Part shown: one piece after another, positions 7,006-15,639 of the stretch
Layout of the letters: every line of letters starts with the position of its first letter
How positions within the stretch are numbered: the stretch's first letter is position 1
From: Rufibacter roseolus
GTDB lineage: Bacteria; Bacteroidota; Bacteroidia; Cytophagales; Hymenobacteraceae
Reading direction: 5' to 3'
NCBI RefSeq assembly: GCF_017916365.1
Contig: NZ_JAFMSU010000001.1
Span: 2,199,028 to 2,263,027, forward strand
Length of the DNA stretch: 64,000 nt
Program-made: the position numbers and the translations under genes
Notes under the pieces: generated by a model
The model's input: the letters and a program-made list of their open reading frames with translations, nothing else
Database searches by the model: none
What the model was told of the DNA's origin: nothing

Positions 7006-8373
7006 ATGCAATTCAATATATTTCTAATTCGCTTACACTTCCTGTTTTTTATTGCTTTTTGTGGATTATTGGTATTTACGGGCTGTAGTCCGCAGAACTC
7101 GCTGCGCGGGGTGTTCAAGAAACAAACGCCTTATGAGAAGTACCACGCCGGCCTGAAAGCCGCCAAACTGGATGAGACCGGCCTGGGTAAACAGTGGGTA
7201 GCCGCTGGCGAGCGCGCCCTGCAGCAGGCAGTGCCCGTCACGCTTCCGTTCAAAGAGACCGGCTATTTCCCCGCCGATAAACCCTTGGCCGCCAGTTACC
7301 GCTTCACGGTAAAACAAGGCCAGAAAGTGGCCGTGAAGGTGCAGACCCAAGGCCGCGAGGTGCCCCAGGTGTTCATTGACCTGTTTGAAACCGATCCCGC
7401 TAATCCAACTCAACCCAAACAAGTAGCCAACGCCGATACCACGGCCCAGAACTTGGAATACGAGATTGAGGAGGAAGTGCCTCACCTGTTGCGGGTACAG
7501 CCTGAACTTTTGAGAAGCGGCCAGTACACCGTTACCATTGAGAGCGCCCCCGTACTCGCGTTTCCGGTGCAGGGCAAAGACAGCCGGGCAGTGCAGAGTT
7601 TCTGGGGCCAGGACCGTGATGCCGGAGCCAGAAAGCACGAGGGAATTGACATTTTTGCGGCCCGCAATACGCCGGTGGTGGCCTCGGTGGAAGGAATGGT
7701 GACCAGGGTGAATACCACGCCCATCGGGGGGAAAGTAGTCTGGCTTTCTGACCTGAAAAGGCAACAAAGCCTGTATTACGCGCACCTGGATAGCCAATTG
7801 GTGCAGCCCGGTCAACGCGTTTCCATTGGCGATACCCTAGGCTTACTTGGTAACACCGGCAACGCCATTTCCACCGCCCCGCACCTGCACTTCGGGATTT
7901 ACCGGTTCGGGGAGGGCGCGGTAGACCCCTATCCGTACGTGTTCAAGGACCGCACCAAACCAGCCTCTTTCCAGGCCGATGAGAAAAAACTGGGCAACTG
8001 GGTGCGCGTGGCCAAACCCAATACCTCCTTGCGCGAAGCCGCTTCTTCCGGGGCAGCCCCGCTGGAAAAACTGGCGCAGTACACGCCTTTGCAGGTGCTG
8101 GCTGGTTCCGCCTCCTGGTACCGCGTCCTGCTCCCAGATGGCCGCCAGGGCTACGTAGCCTCTTCTTTGGTAGAGAACCTGGATAAACCTATCCAAGCCA
8201 TCCGGCTGCGCCGCGAGGCACCTTTGCTGGAGGCTTCCGCGGCAGATGCCGCTACCCAGAAAAGCATTTCCGCTGATTCAACGGTGCGCGTATTGGCCAA
8301 GCAGGATGCGTTCTGGCTCGTGAAAGACGCCGAGGGTACCACCGGATGGATTCCCGCCGATGTGGCCCGCTAA
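7006..8373 (+). CDS. M23 family peptidoglycan endopeptidase lipoprotein with SH3 domains
   Basis: A predicted cell-wall hydrolase of the LytM/lysostaphin type, 455 residues. The signal ends in FTGC, giving lipidated Cys27. Residues about 60-185 form a beta-rich region of unknown role. The M23 domain (about 190-310) carries the zinc and catalytic motifs HEGID (His211, Asp215) and HLHFG (His293, His295). Two bacterial SH3-like domains follow (about 330-390 and 395-455; VRVAKPNTSLRE, WYRVLLPDGRQGYV and FWLVKDAEGTTGWI), which commonly bind wall peptides. All metal ligands are present, so it should be active. It is monocistronic, starting just after a strong terminator. The regulator is unknown. 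Confidence 0.93.
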   Translation: MQFNIFLIRLHFLFFIAFCGLLVFTGCSPQNSLRGVFKKQTPYEKYHAGLKAAKLDETGLGKQWVAAGERALQQAVPVTLPFKETGYFPADKPLAASYRFTVKQGQKVAVKVQTQGREVPQVFIDLFETDPANPTQPKQVANADTTAQNLEYEIEEEVPHLLRVQPELLRSGQYTVTIESAPVLAFPVQGKDSRAVQSFWGQDRDAGARKHEGIDIFAARNTPVVASVEGMVTRVNTTPIGGKVVWLSDLKRQQSLYYAHLDSQLVQPGQRVSIGDTLGLLGNTGNAISTAPHLHFGIYRFGEGAVDPYPYVFKDRTKPASFQADEKKLGNWVRVAKPNTSLREAASSGAAPLEKLAQYTPLQVLAGSASWYRVLLPDGRQGYVASSLVENLDKPIQAIRLRREAPLLEASAADAATQKSISADSTVRVLAKQDAFWLVKDAEGTTGWIPADVAR

Positions 8374-8489
8374 CCTGTCAATTGCGGCTCTTTTGAACAT
8401 TCGGCCTCCAGTGAACGTATTTTATAGAGACAAACAACACTTCTGACTACATAATCATTTACCATACCATGCAACCTTAAAACAGGATT

Positions 8490-8906
8490 ATGGCCGAACT
8501 ATGGGCAGTCACCAGCGCACACTCTTTTATATCAATCAAATATGAAGAGGAGCAGGATTGGTTTTACGTGAAGTGGAGCGGTCACATCAACTCAGATGAT
8601 GTGGTGACGGTAGCCAAAACGTACCTGAATCTGCAGAAAGAAATGCACTGCCCTAGACTGTTGAATGACAAAAGCGATGTAACCGGCGAATGGGAAGAGG
8701 CCAACGATTGGCTGGAGTTTGAATGGAAACCAGACCTGGCGGAAACCGGCCTTAAATACATGGCCATGGTCCTGTCGCGCGATATGCATGACCAGGCGGC
8801 CGCCCGGGATTTACAGCGGCGGCTGTCCTCCAATATCATTGTCTCTTTGTTTCATGACCTGGCCACTGCTAAAGCGTGGTTAGCCAACCCGGAGGAACCA
8901 GATTAG
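8490..8906 (+). CDS. Hypothetical protein, possibly STAS/SpoIIAA-like
   Basis: A 138-residue soluble protein without signal peptide. It has alternating strands and amphipathic helices (FYVKWSGHINSDDVVTVAKTYL, then LLNDKSDVTGEWEEANDWL) that resemble small STAS/SpoIIAA-like proteins in related bacteria. That assignment is a pattern impression only. It is convergent with the lipoprotein gene at 8938, with 31 bp between their stops. No function is proposed. Confidence 0.7.
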   Translation: MAELWAVTSAHSFISIKYEEEQDWFYVKWSGHINSDDVVTVAKTYLNLQKEMHCPRLLNDKSDVTGEWEEANDWLEFEWKPDLAETGLKYMAMVLSRDMHDQAAARDLQRRLSSNIIVSLFHDLATAKAWLANPEEPD

Positions 8907-8937
8907 CAGTGATTTTTTCCGGTCTGGTCCAAGGGCC

Positions 8938-9621
8938 TTACTGCTTTATCTCTCTGGCAAGGTCCTTTGCGTCTTTGGTGGTTTCCAGCGTCAGGTATTC
9001 GGCTTGCAGGGCTTTGATCTTGAGTTTGTCCTGGCCCGGAATCTGATCTTCTACCTGGTCTTTCTTCTGGTTAAGTCGGCTATAAATCTCGTCTACGTAG
9101 TCCCAGTCTGCGGCGGTCCAGGTGGCGCGGCGGGCCCGTACGTTCTGCAGGAACTGGGTGTACACGTCCCGCATCTGGGTAGCCGTGAACTGGGCATCCA
9201 ACGCGTTAGCTGATCCAAAGAGTTCTTCTTCAAAGCGCTGCAGGGTTTCCTGGTTCAGGGGCATCGCGCTCCTTTGTTGGTTGCGGGCTTCCCAGTTCTC
9301 ATATTTTCTTCTCAGTTCTTTGTACTCGGCTTTGGATTTGGCCGAGAGGCTATCCAGTTTGGTGTCCAGGCGTGCGGTCTTTTCCCTGAATTCCTCCCTG
9401 ATGCGGGCACCTCTTCTGGTGGTGTCCCTGTCATTTCTGCCGGTACTATCGGTTTTATCTTTCATCCAGTCCCGTAACTCGGCTAAGTCTTGTTCCGCCC
9501 GGGTTCTGGGCTGGTTATTGGGGTTGTCATTGGAGGGGGAAGTGCGTTCACAGGCGCTGCCGCCCAGCAAGACCAGCGTGAGGGCACCTGCCGCCAGGAA
9601 TTTTGAATAGATCGGGTTCAT
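8938..9621 (-). CDS. Coiled-coil lipoprotein, paralogue of the protein at 17256-17924
   Basis: A 227-residue exported protein. The signal peptide ends in LLGGSAC, a lipobox with Cys at about 25. The mature part is highly charged and helical. It shares with the product of 17256-17924 the features DL..L/FK-WMK near the N-terminus, a middle E-EL-FG segment, then MR-Y--F-QNVR--R--WT--DWDY and a final basic tail. The shared DWDY motif and equal spacing show common descent, although one copy is a lipoprotein and the other has a cleavable signal. I recognise no function. A strong palindrome (9772-9827) lies upstream, after the kinase gene. Confidence 0.82.
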   Translation of the reverse strand: MNPIYSKFLAAGALTLVLLGGSACERTSPSNDNPNNQPRTRAEQDLAELRDWMKDKTDSTGRNDRDTTRRGARIREEFREKTARLDTKLDSLSAKSKAEYKELRRKYENWEARNQQRSAMPLNQETLQRFEEELFGSANALDAQFTATQMRDVYTQFLQNVRARRATWTAADWDYVDEIYSRLNQKKDQVEDQIPGQDKLKIKALQAEYLTLETTKDAKDLAREIKQ

Positions 9622-9771
9622 ATTGCTTTTTTCCTATGTATACGAAGGTTTTTGGTTTGGGATGGTTCTCTGGTTTTGGTCCGTACCCCTTGTGGAGATA
9701 CCATCCTTTTTCACCACCCAGGAATTCAGACAATCGGCAGTAGGGAAAGAGCTTCTTGGATAGAATAAAAG

Positions 9772-9827
9772 AACCGGGCCTGTTTAGGGGCTGTTTCCTG
9801 GAAAACAGCCCCTAAACAGGCCCGGTT
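9772..9827. terminator. Perfect 25-bp intergenic palindrome
   Basis: Arms 9772-9796 and 9803-9827 are exact reverse complements around CCTGGA. It begins 20 nt after the kinase stop on the minus strand. It is the longest clean copy with the CTGTTT inner stem and is part of the dispersed family. It has no downstream U-tract on either strand. Confidence 0.8.
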
Positions 9828-9847
9828 GGGTATTGAAGGAGATCGGA

Positions 9848-10462
9848 TTAAAACAAACCGAACAGTTCGATGTTGATGCGGTCAATGATCACGCCCAGGT
9901 CCTCGGGGTTCTGCACGAAGTCCATCTGGTTTACGTCAATGACCAGCAGTTTGCCGTGCTTGTAACCTGCAATCCACTGGTCATAGTGCTCGTTCAGGTT
10001 TTTGAGGTACGCCAGGGAAATATTGTCTTCGTAGTCACGTCCGCGTTTCTGGATCTGGCCAATCAGTTTAGGCAGGTCGGCTTTGAGGTACACCAGCAGG
10101 TCCGGGGCTTTCACCATTTTGGTCATAGACTCAAAAAGGTTAAAGTAGTTCTGGTAATCGCGGTCGCTCATCATGCCGGAGTGGTGCAGGTTCTTGGCAA
10201 AGATGTACGCGTCTTCGTAAATGGTGCGGTCCTGAATGACGCCGTTGGTACGCTCGTTGATTTGCAGGACCTGGTTGAAGCGGCTGTTTAGGAAGAAGAC
10301 CTGCAGGTGGAACGCCCAGCGTGGCATGTCTTCATAGAAATCTTTGAGGTAAGGGTTGTTGTCTACGGCTTCTAGGAAAACATCCCACTTATAATGTTGG
10401 GCCAGCTTGGTAGCCAGGGTGGTTTTTCCGGCCCCAATGTTGCCTACTATTGCAATATGCAT
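9848..10462 (-). CDS. Deoxynucleoside kinase (dNK/dGK family)
   Basis: Phosphorylates deoxynucleosides in the salvage pathway. It has 204 residues. The P-loop GNIGAGKTTL is at 7-16. FLEAVDNNPYLKDFYED (about 30-46) carries the conserved Glu before the substrate pocket. The DRTIYED motif corresponds to the DRS/ERS signature of the family, and a lid-like KRGRDYE follows. Length and motifs match the bacterial deoxyadenosine/deoxyguanosine kinase group, but base preference cannot be read from the sequence. It has its own perfect -7 element 33 nt before the start codon. Confidence 0.93.
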   Translation of the reverse strand: MHIAIVGNIGAGKTTLATKLAQHYKWDVFLEAVDNNPYLKDFYEDMPRWAFHLQVFFLNSRFNQVLQINERTNGVIQDRTIYEDAYIFAKNLHHSGMMSDRDYQNYFNLFESMTKMVKAPDLLVYLKADLPKLIGQIQKRGRDYEDNISLAYLKNLNEHYDQWIAGYKHGKLLVIDVNQMDFVQNPEDLGVIIDRINIELFGLF

Positions 10463-10494
10463 GTGCTCTCTCTACTGTTGTTAAACGCGGACCG

Positions 10495-10502
10495 CAAAAG
10501 TA
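10495..10502 (-). promoter_or_regulatory. Bacteroidota -7 element TACTTTTG, kinase gene
   Basis: A perfect TAnnTTTG on the minus strand, 33 nt before the kinase start, with no clear -33 TTG at the usual distance. Confidence 0.55.
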
Positions 10503-10506
10503 CGGG

Positions 10507-10549
10507 TTTAACCTCAGATTTCAGGCAGGGCTTTCTGTATGAGGTTAAA
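10507..10549 (-). terminator. Inverted repeat after the phospholipase-like gene
   Basis: TTTAACCTCA (10507-10516) pairs with 10540-10549 across a 23-nt loop, 21 nt after the stop of the gene at 10571-11611. There is no U-tract downstream on the minus strand, and it abuts the kinase promoter, so it could also be regulatory. Confidence 0.4.
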
Positions 10550-10570
10550 AAAGAAGGTGCCAGGTCTGGT

Positions 10571-11611
10571 TTAGGCTAAAGACTCCCCCATCCACTGGAC
10601 CACGTTCATCAAGGAAAGCTTGATTTTGGTGAGCAGCAGGTCTTTCTCCTGCAGGGTGCCTTTCTTCCAGGATTTGAGTTCCTGCTTCAGTTGTTTGTTC
10701 TCCTCTTTGGTACGCGGCGTAGACAACAGCTCACTGAGCTCTGGTTTACCGCCGTCTACCCAGCAGGTGTACCAGAAAGAAGCCGTCTTCTCTGCCGAGG
10801 CCCGCATGCGGTCCTGCACCATGGTGCCTAAGGCCTGGTTGTAGGCGGTGGCGAAAGCGTCTGTGTAGTTTTTGCGGGTGCGGCCGTTGCGCTCTGAGAT
10901 GGTGTATTTGGTGGCCTCGGTGAAGTTCTGGCTCACCTGCTTTTCAATGGCCAGCAGCTGCGGCACCAATAGGTGCGAGGCTTTGATCACTTTCCAGATT
11001 TCTTCCTCGGGGTTTTTGAGGTACTGTGCTTTGTCGTGTCTGAGGTTGTAATTGGCCAGGTTCTGCTCGGGGAGCTTAGATTCCCAGAGGCTGTGCAGGC
11101 CGGTCTGACCGGTTAACTGCCCATCATGGTTCAGGCTGGTGTGCAGCGGCACGTGGGCATCCTGGATGTAGTGGGCCAGGTCTGCGGAGTAGAACAGAAT
11201 ACTGTCTTTGTCTCGCCGGTAAAAAGCCTGGGTCAGCCGGTCTTTGATTTTGAGTACCTGCCACGGCACTACGCCGTATTTTTGCAGCGTATCTGGGCTG
11301 AATTTGGCGGCGGCGGCATTATAGGAATGCGGCACCTGTTCCAGCGGATTCTCCCCAAAAGCCTCCAGGTCTATAAAGTGGCGGGGTGCCTCATGGGGAT
11401 CTGAATTGCGGCGCTCATCTGGCCGTATTGATGTCTCCACTAGGTGCGCCATGTTGCGGTGAAAGAACGGTTGCATGCTTTTGGGCAGCCCGTAAATAGC
11501 CAGTTGCTGAATCACCTTGTGCCCGAAGAAACCCCAGGAATATCCAGAAACTGAACTGCTCAGAATAATTCCTAGTATTAATGTAAATTTTACAATACGG
11601 CTGTAAAACAT
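10571..11611 (-). CDS. Secreted zinc-dependent phospholipase C/S1-P1 nuclease-like protein
   Basis: A 346-residue exported protein. A signal peptide ends near SVSGYS, and the mature chain begins with WGFFGH, matching the N-terminal Trp that binds zinc in this fold. Further likely ligands are in RRNSDPHEAPRHFID, ADLAHYIQDAHVPLHT and HSLWESKL, giving the expected set of His and Asp for a trinuclear zinc site. The C-terminal about 100 residues are helical and charged (LLSTPRTKEENKQLKQELKSW). Whether it cleaves phospholipids or nucleic acids is open. It is in the periplasm or outside the cell. It lies downstream of a GNAT gene on the same strand with a 70-bp gap. Confidence 0.85.
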   Translation of the reverse strand: MFYSRIVKFTLILGIILSSSVSGYSWGFFGHKVIQQLAIYGLPKSMQPFFHRNMAHLVETSIRPDERRNSDPHEAPRHFIDLEAFGENPLEQVPHSYNAAAAKFSPDTLQKYGVVPWQVLKIKDRLTQAFYRRDKDSILFYSADLAHYIQDAHVPLHTSLNHDGQLTGQTGLHSLWESKLPEQNLANYNLRHDKAQYLKNPEEEIWKVIKASHLLVPQLLAIEKQVSQNFTEATKYTISERNGRTRKNYTDAFATAYNQALGTMVQDRMRASAEKTASFWYTCWVDGGKPELSELLSTPRTKEENKQLKQELKSWKKGTLQEKDLLLTKIKLSLMNVVQWMGESLA

Positions 11612-11680
11612 AGGTTTTAAATATTACAATATTTATAAAAATAAGCCTATATGCTTTAACTCATTGCCGGGGGACAAGAA

Positions 11681-12205
11681 TCAGCTGACATCAGTTAGAT
11701 TCAGTTCCATAATGTAGTCATTAAGCGTGAACCGGGCAAAAGGAATGTCTATTATTTTTATAATTTTGAACCCAATCTTAAAGTAGAAGTGCTGGGCCGG
11801 GTTTTGGCGGTGCACGTTTAATTCCAATTTAAGTCCGCCCTGGGATTTTGTTCTTTGTATGACTTCTTGTAGAAGCATTCTGCCAAACCCCATTCCCTGG
11901 AAGTCTGGGTGGATATACAGTTTGTTCAGTTTATACCGCTGCTGCGCGGCATCCAGGAGGGAAAAGGCCGAGAAAGCCGCCGGCTTGCCTTCATGCGTAA
12001 GCAGCAGAAAGGTTTGCCCATTCTCCATTTGACTCTGCAAAGACTCCAAGGAGTAGATTTCCGTCAGCATAAAGTCAATCTGCTCCGCAGAAAGAATCTC
12101 CCGGTAAGTAGGGTACCAGGTTGCATAAGCTAAGTCCCTGATAATGTTAGCGTCTGAGGTGCTCTGGATAGAAACGGATTCTGAAGCAGAAGGGGAGACT
12201 GTCAT
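11681..12205 (-). CDS. GNAT family N-acetyltransferase
   Basis: A 174-residue acetyl-CoA-dependent acetyltransferase of unknown acceptor. The acetyl-CoA binding motif is visible as LYIHPDFQGMGFGRMLLQEV (about 100-120), with the Q-x-x-G-x-G core. The last motif is LELNVHRQNPAQHFYFKIGFK (about 130-150), the usual motif B. ATG 12205 is preferred over the frame-opening TTG at 12226. No signal peptide is seen, so it is cytoplasmic. It is probably transcribed alone or with the gene at 10571-11611. Confidence 0.9.
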   Translation of the reverse strand: MTVSPSASESVSIQSTSDANIIRDLAYATWYPTYREILSAEQIDFMLTEIYSLESLQSQMENGQTFLLLTHEGKPAAFSAFSLLDAAQQRYKLNKLYIHPDFQGMGFGRMLLQEVIQRTKSQGGLKLELNVHRQNPAQHFYFKIGFKIIKIIDIPFARFTLNDYIMELNLTDVS

Positions 12206-12678
12206 AAAAATAAAGCAAGTAAGCAAGGCCGGCGCCCGAGAGAAAACATTCTAATAAAATTAGCTAATTGGTTATCAGAGTTTTAATGTGTTACCATCAG
12301 TTAATTTCCAGACAAAGGTAAGAGACCGAACCCCTAAAAGCACGAGAAAAACTTTTCAATTCCGCCCAGGAAATGGTTGGCTTGTCGGTATTACTTTACT
12401 GTTGCCGGGTAAGTCTCTGAAAAATAAATCGTTGGATCATGTAGGCGAAAATGATCCGATTTGGCAAAATCAGGCTGAAAACACCCCGGCCGCAAATCAG
12501 GTCTTTACCTATGGGCACATCTTCTTTAAAGGACCACCGCTGTTATTTCTATTCATTAGATAGGCTTGCTTTTGAAACTGACTGTTTCCCATGAAATGGA
12601 CTGAAAACGAAAAAGCTCCTTCCCTGGCTTAACCAGAGCAGGAGCTTTTCTTATCATGACGGTAAATTAAATCAGAGA
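12206..12678. other. Intergenic stretch without a supported gene
   Basis: A 91-codon frame (12288-12563, plus strand) has no recognisable domain, an unusual residue mix and no promoter, and is not accepted. The only clear element is the terminator at 12609-12650. Confidence 0.5.
12609..12650 (-). terminator. Terminator of the porin gene
   Basis: AGGAGCTTTTC (12640-12650) pairs with GAAAAAGCTCCT (12609-12620), and an inner CTGG/CCAG extends the hairpin. On the minus strand it is followed by a T-rich run. It lies 29 nt after the porin stop and includes T-runs on both sides, so it may be bidirectional. Confidence 0.8.
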
Positions 12679-13236
12679 TTATCTGAACCGGTAGCCTAAT
12701 GATAACTGGAACACGTTGTTTGTGTGGTTGATGCCATTGTCGCTGTCATCACGCACATCAGAAAGACCCAGGTTGTAGCGGGCCGAGATCTGCCAGGCGT
12801 CAACATCATACCCTAAGCCTAAGGCAATGGCGCCATCGTAGCGGTTCCGGGAATCGGTGATGTCCAGGGTGGTTCTGCCTTCTTTGCGATTGGCGGCCAG
12901 CAAGATGCCGAACTGCGGACCTACCTGCAAGTGGAATCCGCCGGAGATAGTGCCTTTGAAGATCAGCGGGATGTTCAGGTAATGGTAGGTGTAATCATAT
13001 TGGTTTGCCTTTACGCCCTGCTGAGAGTAAACCACCTCTGGCTGCAGCGCAAACCGGCTGGAAATAGGGGTGGAAGCAAAACCCCCGAAGTGAACGCCAA
13101 TTTTGGGATCAATGTCCACGTTGGGAATCCGGATGGTAGACACGTTTAGACCTCCCTTCAACCCCAGGCTGGTCTGGGCCTGGGCTCCCAAAGCGAAAAA
13201 CAGCACCAAGGCTGCAACGGACAAGAACTTCTTCAT
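12679..13236 (-). CDS. Small outer-membrane beta-barrel (porin family) protein
   Basis: A 185-residue outer-membrane protein. A standard signal peptide (MKKFLSVAALVLFFALGAQAQ) is followed by alternating strands starting SLGLKGGLNVSTI and ending in a C-terminal LSLGYRFR strand with a penultimate Phe, typical of 8-stranded barrels of the PorT/OmpW-like outer-membrane family common in Bacteroidota. ATG 13236 is chosen over the frame opening at 13317, since it directly begins the signal peptide. A near-perfect -7 element TATCTTTC lies about 31 nt upstream (13267-13274). The function, whether pore or adhesion, is not known. Confidence 0.88.
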   Translation of the reverse strand: MKKFLSVAALVLFFALGAQAQTSLGLKGGLNVSTIRIPNVDIDPKIGVHFGGFASTPISSRFALQPEVVYSQQGVKANQYDYTYHYLNIPLIFKGTISGGFHLQVGPQFGILLAANRKEGRTTLDITDSRNRYDGAIALGLGYDVDAWQISARYNLGLSDVRDDSDNGINHTNNVFQLSLGYRFR

Positions 13237-13556
13237 ACTATTGTTAATGGAAAATGATTGAGGTAAGAAAGATACGGCAAAGGTCTGGGAAGGATGTAAC
13301 GCCCTTAAGATATCCAAGGTTATTTCCAGAACTTTCCTGCCTCGTTCCTAAATCCGGCTAATCCTAGAACTTCACCTCTTTTTTCTATTAGTGTAATCTT
13401 GCCGCATCTAAACCCAGCTGATAGGGAAGGGATCTCCATCTTTTCAAAGGAAAACAGAAGTGATACAAAGTTCTTTAAAGATTCGTATTCAATGATTTAG
13501 CCCGTGTTTTATGGGTGATTATTGTACAGGTTTCAACCGATTTTGCCTTTTGAGAA

Positions 13557-13885
13557 TACTTTTGAGAAGAAGAGATCAAATTGGGATGAACTTCGGTTTA
13601 CCACAACAGTAAATATGCAGCAGGAGTGTAACCTTCTGATTAGGCGTTCGTTAAAGAAGGTATAAATGTTGGTTAAATAGAGTGTAACGAAACAGATGTC
13701 GTAAAAACTAGGCCGAATAGCTGACGTTAAAACTTAAATAAAATTAACCGTTAGGTTAAGCTTTTTGAGGGATACGTGAGTAGTACGTTTAGGAACACAA
13801 AGGCGAAAGCCACATCAGGAGTAAATACATTAAGTTATTTAACCAATATAAGGAAAGCCTCTCCGTTTTGGGGAGGCTTTTCGCT
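13557..13885 (+). ncRNA. Candidate non-coding RNA gene
   Basis: No open frame fits in the 680-bp gap between the porin and permease genes. A perfect -7 element TACTTTTG is at 13557-13564. A terminator-like hairpin (AAAGCCTCTCC at 13854-13864 with the mirror ending at about 13880, then TTTTCGCTTTT) ends the segment without any upstream protein gene. Between them lies a GGC-GAAA-GCC tetraloop hairpin. The predicted transcript is about 310 nt. I could not match it to tmRNA, RNase P, SRP or 6S RNA features. Confidence 0.35.
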
Positions 13886-13934
13886 TTTAAGGCAATTCCG
13901 ATTTTAGGCTCTTTTCCCCAGACTGACTCCAAAA

Positions 13935-13990
13935 CAAAGCCCCGCTGACTTGTTCATGAAACAAAGCAGCGGGGCTTTAATTTTTTAGTC
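13935..13990. terminator. Bidirectional terminator after the permease gene
   Basis: AAAGCCCCGCTG (13936-13947) pairs exactly with 13967-13978. On the plus strand it is followed by TAATTTTTTAG, on the minus strand by TTGTTTTGG. It ends 18 nt after the permease stop on the minus strand. Confidence 0.8.
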
Positions 13991-13996
13991 TGAGAA

Positions 13997-15508
13997 CTAT
14001 CCTTCCACCTCAATTTTCCTGAAGCGTTTGCCAAACAGGTAGAACACCGGAATACCCACGCCTACCAGAATCAGGCCCGGCCAGGAGTAATTAGGCTTGT
14101 AGATGAGCAGGATCACGCAGATAAACGATGCCATGAGAATGTAAAGGGCAGGCAGCACCGGGTAGCCAAGGGCTTTGTACGGCCGGGGCGCATCTGGCAT
14201 GGTGCGGCGCAGAATGAAAATGCCCGCAATGGTCAAAATGTAGAACAGCAACACCGCAAAGATTACGTAATCCAGCAGGTCTGAGTAGCGGCCCGAGAGG
14301 CACAGCAGACTGGCCCACACACACTGGATAGCCAGGGCCGCACCTGGTACGCCGTTTTTGTTCAGTTTAGCCATATTGGGGAAAAACAGCCCGTCTTTGG
14401 CCATGGCGTAGTACACGCGCGGCGCCGAAAGGATTACCCCATTGTTGCAACCGAAGGTGGAGATCATGATCAAAATAGCGATGGCAATGGTAGCCGGTGC
14501 GCCGCCAATCACCTCGGCCACTGCGGTACCCACGCGGTCATTGCTGGCGAATTGAAGGCCGCGGCTCAAGGCATCAGTAGCCGCCGGATCTCCCTGCAAC
14601 GGCAGAATGGTGAGGTATACCACGTTAATAAGGATGTACAGGATGGTCACAATGCCGGTTCCGATGGCCATGCTCAGCACGATGGTTCTTTTGGGGTTCA
14701 CGATCTCATCGCCGGAAAACCCGATGTTGTTCCAGGAGTCTGAGGAGAAAAGCGACCCGATCATGGCCGTACTGATGCCCACCAGCAGAGCCCAACCCGA
14801 CAAAGTAGTGCGGGTAATAGCCCCGGTTTCCTTGTCCAGCACTACGGCCTGAGCATCCCAGAGATTAGAGAAGTTCAGGTCCATCACCTCCGGGCTGGTG
14901 CCCAGCAGCAACCCAAACCCCAGCAGCGCAAACAAAGCAATCAGTTTGGTGCTCCCGAAGATGTTCTGAATCAATTTACCGTTCCGTACGCCTTGCTGGT
15001 TGATCAGCGTCAAAAGGATAATAGAGGCAATAGCCAGCAACTGCACCGAGGTGAACTTCAGAATACCCAAATCCAGCAGCACATTGGTCTCGGAGAACCA
15101 AGGTACCAGCACGCCGGTGAAGCGGGCAAAAGCCACGGCCACGGCCGCAATGGTTCCGCTTTGGATCACCAGAAAAAGGGTCCAGCCGTAGAGAAAGGCC
15201 ACCAGAGGTCCGTAAGACTCCCGCAGGTACACGTACTGCCCGCCCGCGCGGGGCATGAGGCTGGTGAGTTCGCCGTAACTCAGGGCACCAGCCAGGGTCA
15301 TGAGGCCGGTAAGGGCCCACACCAACAGCAGGTAACCCGCGCTCCCCACCGATCGGCCAATGTCGGCACTCACAATAAAGATACCGGACCCAATCATGGA
15401 ACCGGCCACCAGCATGACGGCATCAAATAATTTGATCTCGCGCTTGAATCCCGATGCGGTTTGAGACATATTTTCTGTGGACGACGGTACCGTAGAGGTT
15501 TCAGACAT
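13997..15508 (-). CDS. APC family amino acid permease
   Basis: A 503-residue polytopic inner-membrane transporter of the amino acid-polyamine-organocation family, about 12 membrane segments. The first helix carries the family signature AGSMIGSGIFIVSADIG (about 35-51), where the GSG unwound loop binds substrate. The second has LTGLMTLAGALSYGELTSLMPRAGG, also typical. A 20-residue polar N-terminal tail rich in Ser and Thr precedes helix 1. It is closest in feel to the LAT-like or cationic amino acid exchanger group, but the substrate is not readable. It is separated from the upstream CDGSH gene by a terminator, so it is probably expressed on its own. Confidence 0.93.
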   Translation of the reverse strand: MSETSTVPSSTENMSQTASGFKREIKLFDAVMLVAGSMIGSGIFIVSADIGRSVGSAGYLLLVWALTGLMTLAGALSYGELTSLMPRAGGQYVYLRESYGPLVAFLYGWTLFLVIQSGTIAAVAVAFARFTGVLVPWFSETNVLLDLGILKFTSVQLLAIASIILLTLINQQGVRNGKLIQNIFGSTKLIALFALLGFGLLLGTSPEVMDLNFSNLWDAQAVVLDKETGAITRTTLSGWALLVGISTAMIGSLFSSDSWNNIGFSGDEIVNPKRTIVLSMAIGTGIVTILYILINVVYLTILPLQGDPAATDALSRGLQFASNDRVGTAVAEVIGGAPATIAIAILIMISTFGCNNGVILSAPRVYYAMAKDGLFFPNMAKLNKNGVPGAALAIQCVWASLLCLSGRYSDLLDYVIFAVLLFYILTIAGIFILRRTMPDAPRPYKALGYPVLPALYILMASFICVILLIYKPNYSWPGLILVGVGIPVFYLFGKRFRKIEVEG

Positions 15509-15555
15509 AGAATTTCGGACGATAGGAGAGGAAGAAACAGTAGAGGGGAAGAGAG

Positions 15556-15583
15556 GGAGAAAAAGCGGAGACCAAATCTCCGC
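15556..15583 (-). terminator. Terminator of the CDGSH gene
   Basis: On the minus strand, GCGGAGA-TTTGG-TCTCCGC is followed by TTTTTC, a textbook hairpin plus U-run, 57 nt downstream of the CDGSH stop. Confidence 0.85.
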
Positions 15584-15602
15584 CTCTTTGATTATAGCCC
15601 TA

Positions 15603-15634
15603 ACTCAGAACTCAAGACTCAGGGCTCAGAACTC
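15603..15634. repeat. 7-nt-period degenerate array (ACTCARR)
   Basis: Four and a half heptamers in a row: ACTCAGA, ACTCAAG, ACTCAGG, GCTCAGA, ACTC. It sits between the CDGSH stop and its terminator. It has the same period as the array near 2951-2983 but a different sequence, and no facing mirror copy was found. Confidence 0.7.
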
Positions 15635-15639
15635 TTTTT

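Noticed and set aside
12288..12563. Plus-strand frame of 91 codons
   Set aside because: No promoter, no recognisable domain, odd residue composition, and a position inside the upstream region of a minus-strand gene.
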